Shown: piece by piece, positions 1 to 7,611 of the stretch | Numbering within the stretch: position 1 is the first letter of the stretch | Layout: each line of letters starts with the position of its first letter | Assembly: GCA_027365315.1 (NCBI GenBank) | Contig: DAHXNQ010000032.1 | Coordinates: forward strand, 1-32,925 | Reading direction: 5' to 3' | DNA from: Rhabdochlamydiaceae bacterium | GTDB lineage: Bacteria; Chlamydiota; Chlamydiia; Chlamydiales; Rhabdochlamydiaceae | DNA length: 32,925 bases | The notes under the pieces: model-generated | Database searches by the model: none | What the model was told of the DNA's origin: nothing | The model's input: the letters and a program-made list of their open reading frames with translations, nothing else | Program-made: the position numbers and the translations under genes

Positions 1-139
1 ATCCATCCTTGTCGTCCGGGTGTGCACAGCACTACCCGGCGCGACTACGGAGCGCTCGCGACCTCGCAGCCTCTGCCTTCTTTAACCAGCCTTGAGTCGC
101 AGGCGCGTAAAAGCCAAGCGATGATGACTTGCTGCGGAG
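1..139. repeat. Inverted copy of the repeat at 9719-9848
   Basis: Reading inward from base 1, this stretch is the reverse complement of 9848 down to about 9719, nearly base for base (position i pairs with 9849-i at first). The main difference is an insertion of about 8 bases around 103-112. Homology fades after about 139. The copy begins at the window edge, so its true outer boundary is not visible. It contains no credible gene. The other copy is part of a palindromic element, so this looks like a dispersed non-coding repeat or the remnant of a mobile element. Confidence 0.85.
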
Positions 140-375
140 GCTCTATTCTTTTACAGGCTGCGCTTCTGAGATGAGGAGACCAGGCTACCGTTGTTGCACT
201 TCGGAGTTGAAAAGGCGTGGCCTTTCATGAGGTTATCTCATTAATGAAGCATCAGGCTATAGCTTTTGATATTGAGCAGGAAGATATTGGACTGGCTGAC
301 ATAGATCCCGAATCAGACTTGCTCTAATGTCAGTGGTCGCGGGGGGGGGGATTGAGTCAGCCCTTTCTAGAGGAA
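140..375. other. Gene-free edge: IS-end relic, G10 tract, short reading frame
   Basis: No recognisable gene. Three things are visible. Bases 191-211 match the terminal inverted repeat of the IS30-type element at the window end at 19 of 21 positions. Bases 244-327 form a 27-codon acidic reading frame starting MKHQAIAF, whose frame is open back to about 211. It could be the tail of a decayed small gene, but I cannot assign it. Bases 341-350 are ten consecutive G. Confidence 0.5.
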
Positions 376-560
376 GAGGTGGTTGCAAAACTGTAGGCCC
401 CTAGAAAAATCGATGATTTTGGCGTCCGCTGTCAGAGCCAGCTTGCTGGCCCCTTGCTGTTCTGACGAGACCATACCCGAGAGGATAGGCGAGGAAGAAC
501 AGCGACAAGGGACACCAAAAGGGCGATTTTGCTGGGGGCCTACAGTTTTGCAACCGCCTC
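376..560. repeat. 185-bp palindromic MITE-like element, copy A
   Basis: The two ends are inverted copies of each other over roughly 58 bases, starting GAGGTGGTTGCAAAACTGTA on the left and ending with the complement (GAGGCGGTTGC...) on the right. There are further nested complementary blocks inside (CCTTGCTGTTCT against AGAACAGCGACAAGG). A direct repeat GGAA flanks it (372-375 and 561-564), as expected of a target-site duplication. A second full copy of identical length lies inverted at 5789-5973 and a half copy at 21818-21898. It has no coding capacity, which suggests a non-autonomous transposable element. Confidence 0.88.
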
Positions 561-566
561 GGAAGA

Positions 567-1586
567 CTATGAATTGGAGCTGCTATGAGAGAGCAGGGTC
601 ACCAACTCCTGGATGGGAGGCTTCTCTTCATCCGGGGCAGAAGAGAGAGCGCGCTCTGCGTGGGTGAGGGCGAGAGCGGTGCGCCCCCGTCCGTAGAAAA
701 ACTGGGCGAGGGAGAGTTCCAGCCTCCAGAGCTCGGGTAGACCCCACCCCTCTTTGCGAATGAACTTCATCAGGGGAGCGGCCACCTCGGAGGGGGGCGA
801 ACTGGAGGGGGCCCACTCGGCCGCCCGTTCAAACTCCAGAAGAGCGAGGCGAGCGCGCACCTGCCTCTGTTTGAGTCCGCTTCCCTTGCAGAAACGGGCC
901 AAAAGCTCCCGTTTCCAGCGCTTCGCTTCGGAGCTTTTGCCTCCTGCCGAGCGCAGAAGCTGTCCATATCTCTCCCAAAAACAGGATTCGAGCCCGCGCG
1001 CCACACCCGCATCGAGTAGGCTTCCTGAGAGCGCCTCGTGCCCCAGCTGCTGCGCCCGCTCATAAAGGCTCATCAGCTGCAGTTCGGGTAGATTCTCTAG
1101 AGCCTGCCCCGCCACCAGCTCTTCCAGACCGCGGTAGTCGCAAAAGCGCTGCCAGAGATTCTCAGCTAGCTCCTGCGGCGAAAGGGGCAAATAGCCCGAA
1201 TGAAATAGCTCTGCTCCTTTTGCATCGAGAATGCGCAGCAGCGGAAAATGTCCTACTCCCTGAGCGCTGCTCTTAGGCGCGCTGCTTTCGGAGGTGACAA
1301 GCAGCACGAAGCGACCGCGCACAGCGCCTACAAATTCGGAGGAGGCGAGAATCTCACCACGGATTCTCTCCGACCAGGGGCAGAATTCACCACCCAGCAC
1401 AATTTGAAGAATAGGCTTACTATCCTCTTCGGCGCGCTTCAGCGCTATAGAAAGATCGCTGAGATAACAGGCGGGTAGCACTAAAGGGGCATGTTCGACC
1501 AAAAGCCTACCGGGGTCGAGGGCGAGAGCGCCGAGCTGAGTGGCCAGAAGCGCTAAAGTAGAAAGGGGCACCATTTTTTGAAGCAT
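567..1586 (-). CDS. Exported thioredoxin-like protein with a CXXS site
   Basis: A 339-residue protein. It opens with a hydrophobic segment (about residues 5-22, VPLSTLALLATQLGALA) that reads as a signal peptide. A thioredoxin-like section follows: a beta-strand run LQIVLGGEF leads into C69-P-W-S72, and a helix comes after it. The second cysteine of a CXXC pair is replaced by serine, so disulfide reduction by the usual two-cysteine mechanism is unlikely. Disulfide isomerisation, or simply a thioredoxin fold, is possible. The C-terminal half is helical and ends with a TPR-like stretch (RTALALTHAERALSSAPDEE). The frame extends upstream to 1664, but that would run into the divergent gene at 1639. 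I chose the ATG at 1586, which precedes the signal peptide and has GGAG 11 bases upstream. The specific role is unknown. Confidence 0.7.
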   Translation of the reverse strand: MLQKMVPLSTLALLATQLGALALDPGRLLVEHAPLVLPACYLSDLSIALKRAEEDSKPILQIVLGGEFCPWSERIRGEILASSEFVGAVRGRFVLLVTSESSAPKSSAQGVGHFPLLRILDAKGAELFHSGYLPLSPQELAENLWQRFCDYRGLEELVAGQALENLPELQLMSLYERAQQLGHEALSGSLLDAGVARGLESCFWERYGQLLRSAGGKSSEAKRWKRELLARFCKGSGLKQRQVRARLALLEFERAAEWAPSSSPPSEVAAPLMKFIRKEGWGLPELWRLELSLAQFFYGRGRTALALTHAERALSSAPDEEKPPIQELVTLLSHSSSNS

Positions 1587-1638
1587 TGGCCTATGATCTC
1601 CTCGCCCCTTAGTACGAAATTTGGAGAAAAATTTCGAG

Positions 1639-2106
1639 ATGCAATTGACACTTCCTACATTCATTTTGCGTCACAGAAGGGAAAATTTGAAAAAATGTAG
1701 CCTTTCCGGACTCGAAACTATGGAGGGACTGCGCTTCTTTCGCTATCCGCAGGTGACTCTCCCTCCTCTCGACCACTACCTCATCCTCTCGCTGGAGGGG
1801 CCTCCTCTTTCACAAGAAGATTGTCAGTATGGCCTGCTGCTGATCGACGCCACCTGGCGCTACGCTAAAATGATGCTGCGCACACTGCCCCCCTTTGGCC
1901 TCCATCAGTTACGCTCGCTCCCCTCCCATTTTCGCACCGCCTACCCCCGTAGGCAGCCCGATTGCGACCAGCCCGAAAGAGGACTTGCCTCGGTCGAGGC
2001 GCTCTATATCGCCCATAAACTGATGGGACGCTCCACTGAAGGCCTCCTCAACCACTACCACTGGGCAGACCAATTTCTTGATAAGAACAGCCGCTTCTTA
2101 TCCTAA
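1639..2106 (+). CDS. Tsr3-like aminocarboxypropyltransferase (TDD/DTW superfamily)
   Basis: A 155-residue protein. The N-terminal motif LRHRRENLKKCSL, the central LLLIDATWRYA and the C-terminal ASVEALYIAHKLMG followed by HWADQFLDKN fit the Tsr3/DTW superfamily. Its members transfer the 3-amino-3-carboxypropyl group of S-adenosylmethionine to a uridine or pseudouridine in RNA. The C-terminal pattern resembles Tsr3, which modifies 18S/16S rRNA in eukaryotes and archaea, more than bacterial TapT/YfiP. That assignment is from motifs only. The frame also allows TTG at 1621, but ATG 1639 gives a cleaner start. It lies 29 bases before pcnB on the same strand, and the two may be co-transcribed in an RNA-processing group. 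The substrate could be rRNA or tRNA. Confidence 0.65.
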   Translation: MQLTLPTFILRHRRENLKKCSLSGLETMEGLRFFRYPQVTLPPLDHYLILSLEGPPLSQEDCQYGLLLIDATWRYAKMMLRTLPPFGLHQLRSLPSHFRTAYPRRQPDCDQPERGLASVEALYIAHKLMGRSTEGLLNHYHWADQFLDKNSRFLS

Positions 2107-2135
2107 AACCAGCCGCTGGTTATAGTGACTCTGTC

Positions 2136-3449
2136 ATGACCTATCAAACCTATTCAAAAGAAACACACGGGATCGCCCTAGAGAAGATCGACTCCCACGC
2201 TCTCCAGATTCTTGAAACCCTCCGCAACGCAGGATTTCTCGCCTTTGTGGTGGGCGGTGGCGTGCGCGATCTGCTGCTGGACAGAGCCCCCAAAGACTTC
2301 GATATCTCCACCTCTGCCAAGCCGGAAGAGATTAAAAAATTATTCCGAAATAGCATCCTGATCGGACGGCGCTTTCGTCTGGCACATATTCGCTTTGGCA
2401 GGAAGATTTTTGAAGTCTCCACATTCCGGGCTGGCGATCCCGAAACCAGCGAACTGATTTTGCGCGACAACACATGGGGCACTCCAGAGGAGGATGTGAA
2501 GCGGCGCGACTTCACTATCAACGGCCTTTTCTACGACTCTGAAGCCGAGACTGTGATCGACTATGTACAGGGCTATCCCGACATCCAGAAGAGATATCTC
2601 AGAACCATCGGGCAGCCCTTCCTCCGCTTTCGGCAAGATCCGGTCCGGATGCTGCGGATGCTGAAGTTTCAGGCGCGATTTGGCTTCGAGGTGGATCCTG
2701 AGGCGCGCATCGCCCTTCTCGAGTGCCGCAGCGAGATCCTCAAAAGCTCGCAGGCACGCGTGCTAGAGGAGCTGCTGCGGATGCTGGAATCGGGCGCTGC
2801 GCAGCCCTTCTTTCGGCTCATGGCCGATCACGGCATGCTGCACCCTCTCCTTCCCGAACTGGGCTCGTTTTTAGAGACCGATGAGGGAAGCCAGGTCTCC
2901 TGTTATCTAGAAGAGATTGACCGCTCTTTACAGGATGGCAGCCGTGCGCAGTTTGATCGCGCGGTGCTGATCGCCGCTCTCGTCTACCCAATGTACGAGT
3001 CGCTGATCATCGCTCGCTTCACCGTGAGGGAACGTAAATTCCATCTGGGAGAGGCGCTCGATACGGCGTTTGAACTTCTCGACGGAGTGTTTGGCCCCTT
3101 CTTCCAGCTACCTCGACGCATGAAGGGTGTAGCAGCCACGACCCTCGCTTCGCAGTACCGCCTCACTCCCCTTGAGAAGGTGCGCAGGCGCTCTCGCGTA
3201 CCGAGCGATCCCGATTTTGCTCTCGCCCTCGAGCTGCTCTATCTGAGACAGCGGATCGAGCCGGGCCTCTCTACCCTCTATGATGAGTGGTCGACACTCT
3301 TTAAGAAACGGGTGGGAGAGTCCAAAGGCGAAGCGTCTAGAGGTGAGGGGCCGGGAGAAGAACAGGAAGCTGGTGGGGAGAGAAGACCGCGTAGACGCCG
3401 CAACAGGCGGCGCCGCGGTGGCAGATCCAAACCACCTGCTGCAGGGTGA
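2136..3449 (+). CDS. pcnB: Poly(A) polymerase I
   Basis: A 437-residue class II nucleotidyltransferase that adds A tails to RNA 3' ends and so marks RNAs for decay. The head domain has the G40-G41-G42-V-R-D signature and the metal-binding D54-F-D56 pair (KDFDIST). RRDFTINGLFYD follows near residue 130, then the RNA-binding motif DPVRMLRMLKFQARFGF. CCA-adding enzymes share these motifs. The length, the RFRQDPVRMLR context and a strongly basic C-terminal tail (RRPRRRRNRRRRGGR) favour poly(A) polymerase. The stop codon overlaps the region used to start the next gene (TGA then ATG three bases later), so the two are translationally coupled. The pcnB-lpxB neighbourhood recalls CT_410-CT_411 of C. 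trachomatis. Confidence 0.92.
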   Translation: MTYQTYSKETHGIALEKIDSHALQILETLRNAGFLAFVVGGGVRDLLLDRAPKDFDISTSAKPEEIKKLFRNSILIGRRFRLAHIRFGRKIFEVSTFRAGDPETSELILRDNTWGTPEEDVKRRDFTINGLFYDSEAETVIDYVQGYPDIQKRYLRTIGQPFLRFRQDPVRMLRMLKFQARFGFEVDPEARIALLECRSEILKSSQARVLEELLRMLESGAAQPFFRLMADHGMLHPLLPELGSFLETDEGSQVSCYLEEIDRSLQDGSRAQFDRAVLIAALVYPMYESLIIARFTVRERKFHLGEALDTAFELLDGVFGPFFQLPRRMKGVAATTLASQYRLTPLEKVRRRSRVPSDPDFALALELLYLRQRIEPGLSTLYDEWSTLFKKRVGESKGEASRGEGPGEEQEAGGERRPRRRRNRRRRGGRSKPPAAG

Positions 3450-3451
3450 GC

Positions 3452-4222
3452 ATGCTACAAAAAGCTGAGATCGCCTCGCACCGGATCGCCTATCTCGGCT
3501 CTTCTTTGGAAGAGGGAGCTGTTCCCACACTCCTCTATTTTGCCCTCTCTGAAGAAGAGAGCCTCACCATCGATCCCTACGACCAACCGGTTAAAAGTTG
3601 GCTGGAGCTCTGGCAGAAGCAAGGAGTGGCTGCGCGTGCTATCTCTTTTTCTCTACCCTACCATGGAGCCCATCTACCCGCTGTAGAGGCGCTCACCAGG
3701 TGGGCCGAAGCGTTCGCCCGCAATGAAGATCCCCTCGCCCCCTTCCTCGACAGCTGTGAACTGATCATCTCCTCTCTTCTAGATGAGGGGCTCATCAATC
3801 CAGCCACCACTCTGCTAGCAGGGCTGTCGCGCGGCGCTCTTGTCGCTGCACATCTTCTGGCGCGCATGCCTGAGCTGAAGCTATTGGTGGGATATGCTCC
3901 CCTCACCTCTCTCATGCTGGCAAAGGAGTTTGCAACGCTTCCTAGCGGTGACTATCTCAAGCGTTACAACGTCGCAGAACTGATTCCCCGGCTGCTTCAC
4001 CGGAAGGTCTGCCTCTTCATCGGCAACCACGATACCAGAGTGAGCACGCGAGCGGTCTCTTCTCTAGTCTGCGATCTGGCCGAAGCGGCCTACGCCGAAA
4101 GGATGCGCTCGCCCCATGTCGAGCTGCAGCTCTTCCCTTCGATCGGCCACCAGGGGCATGGCACGCCTCTTTCCATTTTTGTGGCCGGTATGGAGTGGGC
4201 GATAACGAGGTGTCACTCGTGA
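3452..4222 (+). CDS. Alpha/beta hydrolase fold protein
   Basis: A 256-residue protein with a nucleophile elbow G124-L-S126-R-G128, a late acidic loop in FIGNHDTRVST and a candidate catalytic histidine in SIGHQGHGT. Together these form the Ser-Asp-His layout of alpha/beta hydrolases, so an esterase, lipase or peptidase activity is likely but the substrate is unknown. No signal peptide is visible, which points to the cytoplasm. ATG 3452 is preferred over GTG 3446 because AGGGTGAG lies directly upstream. It sits between pcnB and lpxB, and its TGA overlaps the GTG of lpxB, so it belongs to that operon. Confidence 0.75.
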   Translation: MLQKAEIASHRIAYLGSSLEEGAVPTLLYFALSEEESLTIDPYDQPVKSWLELWQKQGVAARAISFSLPYHGAHLPAVEALTRWAEAFARNEDPLAPFLDSCELIISSLLDEGLINPATTLLAGLSRGALVAAHLLARMPELKLLVGYAPLTSLMLAKEFATLPSGDYLKRYNVAELIPRLLHRKVCLFIGNHDTRVSTRAVSSLVCDLAEAAYAERMRSPHVELQLFPSIGHQGHGTPLSIFVAGMEWAITRCHS

Positions 4223-5349
4223 GCTGTGATATTTTTCTGGTAGCTGGCGAAGCGAGCGGTGATCTTTTGGGAGCGCAGCTGGCAGAGCGTCTGAAAAAGC
4301 TCTCTCCCGATCTACGCCTCGCTGGCGTAGCTGGTCCACGCATGCGGGCAGTGGGGGTGACGCCGCTCTTTCAGATGGAAGAGCTGAATGTGATGGGCTT
4401 TAGCGATGTGCTTGCTTCACTGCCACGCCTACTCTCCTCCTTCTTTCGCATCCGGCGCACCATCCTGAAGCTAGAGCCGCGCGCCGTCGTCTTCATCGAC
4501 TATCCAGGCATGAACCTCAAATTGGCGGGCGCTCTTTGGGATAAAATCCCCAGTAAGCTGATCCAATATGTCTGCCCCTCTGTCTGGGCCTGGAAACGCC
4601 ACCGCATCCAGATCATGGAAGAGACACTCGACCTGCTGCTCTGTCTTTTTCCCTTCGAGCCTGCGCTCTTTAATCCCGAAAAATTGCCAGCGCGCTTTGT
4701 AGGCCATCCCCTGGCTGTAAGCCAGCTCACTACACAGGCGGAAGAGCGCCCCTACATCGCCCTTTTTCCCGGTAGCCGCCTCCGCGAGATCGAACGCAAC
4801 CTACCCATCCTGCTTGAGGCAGCCGAGAGGGTGGCTACACCTTTCAATAAAATCGCCATCTCGGTGGCTCACTCCGAGCTCGAGCCGCTCATCCACAGGC
4901 TAGCCGCTCCCTGGCTGGTCAGACACTCTTCCTGGGAGCTGGTACCAAGAGAGCAGTCGGCGCAGCTGATGGCGCGCTCTCATCTGGCGCTGGCCAAGTC
5001 GGGTACCATCACGCTAGAGCTAGCACTTCACGGCGTACCGACGGTGGTGATCTACGCCATCTCGCGCTTCGATCAGTTTTTGGCGCAAAAAGTTTTTAAT
5101 ATATCTCTACCCCACTACTGCATCGTCAATCTCCTGCTCAGCGAGCGGGTCTTTCCCGAGCTCTTTGGCTGCTACCTGACGGTCGATAGTCTAGTAGCTG
5201 CAGCTACTACTTTAAGTCAGGACCAGGCGGCGCGCAGCCACTGCCTCGCTCGCTGTAGTCAGCTAGCGGCCCAGCTGAAGGGAGACGAGGCTTCGCAGCT
5301 AGCGGCTCAAGAAATTTTGACAGTCGCAGGCATCCCCGCTTTGGTGTAG
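4219..5349 (+). CDS. lpxB: Lipid-A-disaccharide synthase
   Basis: A 376-residue GT19 glycosyltransferase that joins UDP-2,3-diacylglucosamine and lipid X into the lipid A disaccharide at the inner face of the cytoplasmic membrane. Diagnostic stretches are IFLVAGEASGD at the N-terminus, FIDYPGMNLKLA, YVCPSVWAWKRHR, RFVGHPL, LFPGSRLREIERNLPI and AKSGTITLELALHGVP. The GTG at 4219 overlaps the previous stop (GTGA) and has GAGGTG six bases upstream. An upstream GTG at 4195 would add an extension that the family does not need. Presence of lpxB shows the organism makes a lipid A outer membrane. Confidence 0.96.
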   Translation: MSCDIFLVAGEASGDLLGAQLAERLKKLSPDLRLAGVAGPRMRAVGVTPLFQMEELNVMGFSDVLASLPRLLSSFFRIRRTILKLEPRAVVFIDYPGMNLKLAGALWDKIPSKLIQYVCPSVWAWKRHRIQIMEETLDLLLCLFPFEPALFNPEKLPARFVGHPLAVSQLTTQAEERPYIALFPGSRLREIERNLPILLEAAERVATPFNKIAISVAHSELEPLIHRLAAPWLVRHSSWELVPREQSAQLMARSHLALAKSGTITLELALHGVPTVVIYAISRFDQFLAQKVFNISLPHYCIVNLLLSERVFPELFGCYLTVDSLVAAATTLSQDQAARSHCLARCSQLAAQLKGDEASQLAAQEILTVAGIPALV

Positions 5350-5363
5350 TCTCTTCAAGAGAC
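5349..5363 (+). terminator. Perfect short hairpin after lpxB
   Basis: Bases 5349-5363 read GTCTCTTCAAGAGAC, a 7-bp perfect stem with a single-base loop, starting at the lpxB stop codon. Only a weak T-rich stretch (ATTTCTT) follows. It could be a weak intrinsic terminator or an mRNA end-stabilising hairpin; I am not sure. Confidence 0.3.
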
Positions 5364-5394
5364 ATTTCTTCAATAGCCACTTCTTTAATAGATT

Positions 5395-5781
5395 ATGCGA
5401 TTTTCAGAGACCGATCCCTTTACCCTCATGATCGACCGCCTGCGCGACGGCCATAGGGAGCTCATTGCCGGATCGGTTCCTGCCGATTTCCTCGAGGTCA
5501 AAGAGGAGGAACTCTCCTTCCCGCATCCTGTCTCGTTTCGGGGGGAAGCCTACCTGGCCGAAGATCACCTGATCATCAATCTCGAAGCTAAAACCGATTG
5601 CGAGCTGCCCTGCAGCCTCTGCAACGAGCGCTTCATGAGGCCCCTTCATCTGCCCACCCTCACCCTCGCCATTGCGATCGAGGAGCTGCGTAAACCCTTC
5701 TACAGCTTCCGCGATGAACTACGCACCGCCCTGCTGCTCGAGGTGCCCGCCTTCGCCCACTGCTCCTCTCACAATAACTAA
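5395..5781 (+). CDS. DUF177/YceD-family protein
   Basis: A 128-residue acidic protein with the DUF177 pattern: an N-terminal strand-rich half, a CELPCSLCNERF cysteine cluster near the middle, then an EE-rich stretch and LLLEVPAFAHC near the end. Family members accompany ribosomal protein L32 (rpmF) and have been linked to 23S rRNA accumulation. In C. trachomatis the equivalent gene precedes rpmF and plsX (from memory). Here neither follows; the palindromic element starts eight bases after the stop. The final cysteine region (HCSSHNN) is shorter than the CxxC-rich tail of many homologues. The start is ATG 5395, 45 bases after lpxB. Confidence 0.68.
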   Translation: MRFSETDPFTLMIDRLRDGHRELIAGSVPADFLEVKEEELSFPHPVSFRGEAYLAEDHLIINLEAKTDCELPCSLCNERFMRPLHLPTLTLAIAIEELRKPFYSFRDELRTALLLEVPAFAHCSSHNN

Positions 5782-5788
5782 GACTCTC

Positions 5789-5973
5789 GAGGTAGTTGCA
5801 AAACTGTAGGCCCCTAGCAAAATCGCCCTTTTGCCGCCCCTTGTCACCGTCCTTCCTCGCCTACCCTCTCGGGTATGGTCTCGTCAGAACGGCAAGGGGC
5901 CAGCAAGCTGGCTCGGACAACGGACAGCAAAATCATCGATTTTTCTAGGAGCCTACAGTTTTGCAACCACCTC
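5789..5973. repeat. 185-bp palindromic MITE-like element, copy B
   Basis: Same length as copy A (376-560) and in the opposite orientation: its reverse complement aligns with copy A over the full 185 bases without needing gaps, with scattered substitutions. The ends again run GAGGTAGTTGCAAAACTGTA ... CAACCACCTC. It is flanked by a short direct repeat TCTC (5785-5788 and 5974-5977), though this is low-complexity sequence. It lies between the DUF177 gene and an AT-richer accessory pair, which marks the boundary of an inserted region. Confidence 0.88.
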
Positions 5974-5982
5974 TCTCTCCGC

Positions 5983-5998
5983 GCATTTCGCTGTTGAA
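5983..5998. repeat. Relic of an IS30-type terminal repeat
   Basis: The 16 bases GCATTTCGCTGTTGAA are identical to the terminal repeat of the element at the window end (within 32902-32925). They lie ten bases after the palindromic element. No transposase remains nearby, so this is at most a solo end or chance reuse of a short sequence. Confidence 0.45.
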
Positions 5999-6141
5999 CA
6001 GATGTCACCACCTTTTACCTACCGCCTGGTAGGCAAAGAGACATTTCTAAAAAATGCCTACAATCAGCTCTGATTATAGACCAAAAAATACAACATGTCC
6101 GATAGTGCTTGTTTCACGGTAGCGTGTGCAGGTCTTATCTC

Positions 6142-6897
6142 ATGATTCTCAGATTTGTTTTTGTCTTCTTTGCATTCATGACATCATTTTTGTGTGCTCA
6201 AGAACAGCAGCAGGATTTCAGATCAAGCCTACTACAGCAATGGGTACTGCGTGATACCACCGCTCTCCGCCAAACCTCAGACATCAGCCAACTTGCAGAA
6301 CTCCATGCGAACCGAGGAGAAAGTCTCTTATTGCTGGAAGCAGATGAGTACGCTCTTGCAGACTTTGAGCTGGCTTGTCAGTATGCCTCGCAATGCCAAA
6401 CAGAAGAGATTTCTTTCTTAACGTTCCGACCTCTCTTCGGCGCATTTCTTGCATACATTCGCCTGGAAGATTTAGAACACGCGCAGGTTACAGCGGCTTT
6501 GCTGGAACAAATATTAAAAAATCATACATGTCGTGAATGTGCACATGAGATAGCAACCGCAGAGCGCCATTTTTGCTACGGAACCGTGACAATGCCCAAG
6601 ATTTTTCAGACAATCCGAGCAGACCACCCTATTTTGGGACCCAACACTCCTATTCCCGACTATGAATGTTTGGATCGGGTTGACGCGATGGTGGCGGCTA
6701 TTACTCCACTGATCGCAGTAGTCAAAAGAGCTGAAGTTCAAGCATTAGCCTGGATGGTAATCAATGAGCTTGCTGACCAAGCACGCTATTGTTGTTTGTC
6801 TGGAGGAATGTGGAAAGCTTGTCTGCAACCACTCGTGAACAAATTGCATTATTGGAAAGTGCTGGGGATCCCTGCAGATCCCATGTGGGATGATTAG
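6142..6897 (+). CDS. Unrecognised exported helical (TPR-like) protein
   Basis: I do not recognise this 251-residue protein. It starts with a clear signal peptide (MILRFVFVFFAFMTSFLCA, cleavage likely before QEQQQ). The middle is helical with a TPR-like cadence (DEYALADFELACQYAS, then LEDLEHAQVTAALLEQIL). It has many cysteines, including HTCRECAHE, which would suit an oxidising periplasm or surface. The reading frame continues upstream to a TTG at 6109, but ATG 6142 starts the signal peptide. It precedes another exported unknown by 11 bases, so the two form a small operon. Base composition is visibly more AT-rich than in the flanking genes, which suggests lineage-specific or transferred DNA. 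Confidence 0.65.
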   Translation: MILRFVFVFFAFMTSFLCAQEQQQDFRSSLLQQWVLRDTTALRQTSDISQLAELHANRGESLLLLEADEYALADFELACQYASQCQTEEISFLTFRPLFGAFLAYIRLEDLEHAQVTAALLEQILKNHTCRECAHEIATAERHFCYGTVTMPKIFQTIRADHPILGPNTPIPDYECLDRVDAMVAAITPLIAVVKRAEVQALAWMVINELADQARYCCLSGGMWKACLQPLVNKLHYWKVLGIPADPMWDD

Positions 6898-6908
6898 AGG
6901 AGAATGTT

Positions 6909-7514
6909 ATGAAAATGATTTTGCCGCTGATCTGCGCTTGCTGTACAGCATGGTATTGTTACGGCCAGACTGCGTTCCTGCTATCTTCGGGACAAGACGT
7001 GCGTTCTCAATGTCCTGCAGAATTGCGCACCTTAAATCCATTTGTCTTTTCCTTTGTTCTCAAAATGAACCAAGCAGATGTTGAACCAATCATTTGCTCG
7101 ATTTCTGAGCAGTTAGCGCGTGTTGGCACAGTCGTAAAAAAGGAAATATTCACACCAGAAGGCGTGGATTTTGCTCCTCTCTCGCACCCAAGGCTTCAAT
7201 TTTTTGTAGAACAGCTCGTCGACCTGGAAGGAAAGCCTTTGCCCATACTTGAAGCTCGACTCATACTAAGCTCGATTGTGCAGATTATGGCGAATAAGGA
7301 GCTATGTTCTGCAAGCCTGCGTCGCTGGTCTATTCAAATAGAAAGCAAGGGACAAAATGTACAGACAGCGGTGCAACAAACCCTCTCTCCGCTTCTTGCG
7401 CAGTTCGTTGCCGACTATCAGCTTGCAAACGACAAAGAAAGCAAACCCACATTCTACATCACCTATGACGCTTCTTGGTGGACAGCACAGTTTCGCTCAC
7501 AAGCTACCCATTAA
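6909..7514 (+). CDS. Unrecognised exported protein, partner of the preceding gene
   Basis: I do not recognise this 201-residue protein. It opens with a short basic and hydrophobic leader (MKMILPLICACCTAWYCYG) that fits a signal peptide. The mature part is alpha/beta-like with LILSSIVQIMANKELC and a C-terminal TFYITYDASWWTAQF. AGGAG lies six bases before the ATG, which makes the start convincing. It follows the previous exported protein by 11 bases on the same strand and shares its AT-richer composition. The two probably form one unit acting at the envelope or outside the cell. No catalytic motif is apparent. Confidence 0.65.
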   Translation: MKMILPLICACCTAWYCYGQTAFLLSSGQDVRSQCPAELRTLNPFVFSFVLKMNQADVEPIICSISEQLARVGTVVKKEIFTPEGVDFAPLSHPRLQFFVEQLVDLEGKPLPILEARLILSSIVQIMANKELCSASLRRWSIQIESKGQNVQTAVQQTLSPLLAQFVADYQLANDKESKPTFYITYDASWWTAQFRSQATH

Positions 7515-7611
7515 TTCTTAACAACACACCGCGCAGACGATCCATGCTGAATCTGGAGTCCTCCCTCTGAAGTAGCGAGCTTTATGCCGCTGGTGATAAA
7601 CTAAGCGGGCT

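Noticed and set aside
244-327. 27-codon acidic frame MKHQAIAF..., possibly the tail of a small toxin-like gene
   Set aside because: Too short and without a recognisable family or start site; recorded only as part of the gene-free edge.
383-667. 94-codon plus-strand open frame
   Set aside because: It lies mostly inside palindromic element A and then runs antisense to the thioredoxin-like gene. No ribosome site or family pattern.
5779-5788. DUF177 gene cut short by palindromic element B
   Set aside because: The stop codon lies before the element and its putative target duplication, so the insertion did not create the stop. The short tail and missing rpmF remain unexplained.
5831-6073. 80-codon plus-strand frame
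   Set aside because: It is translation of palindromic element B and the adjacent IS-end relic.
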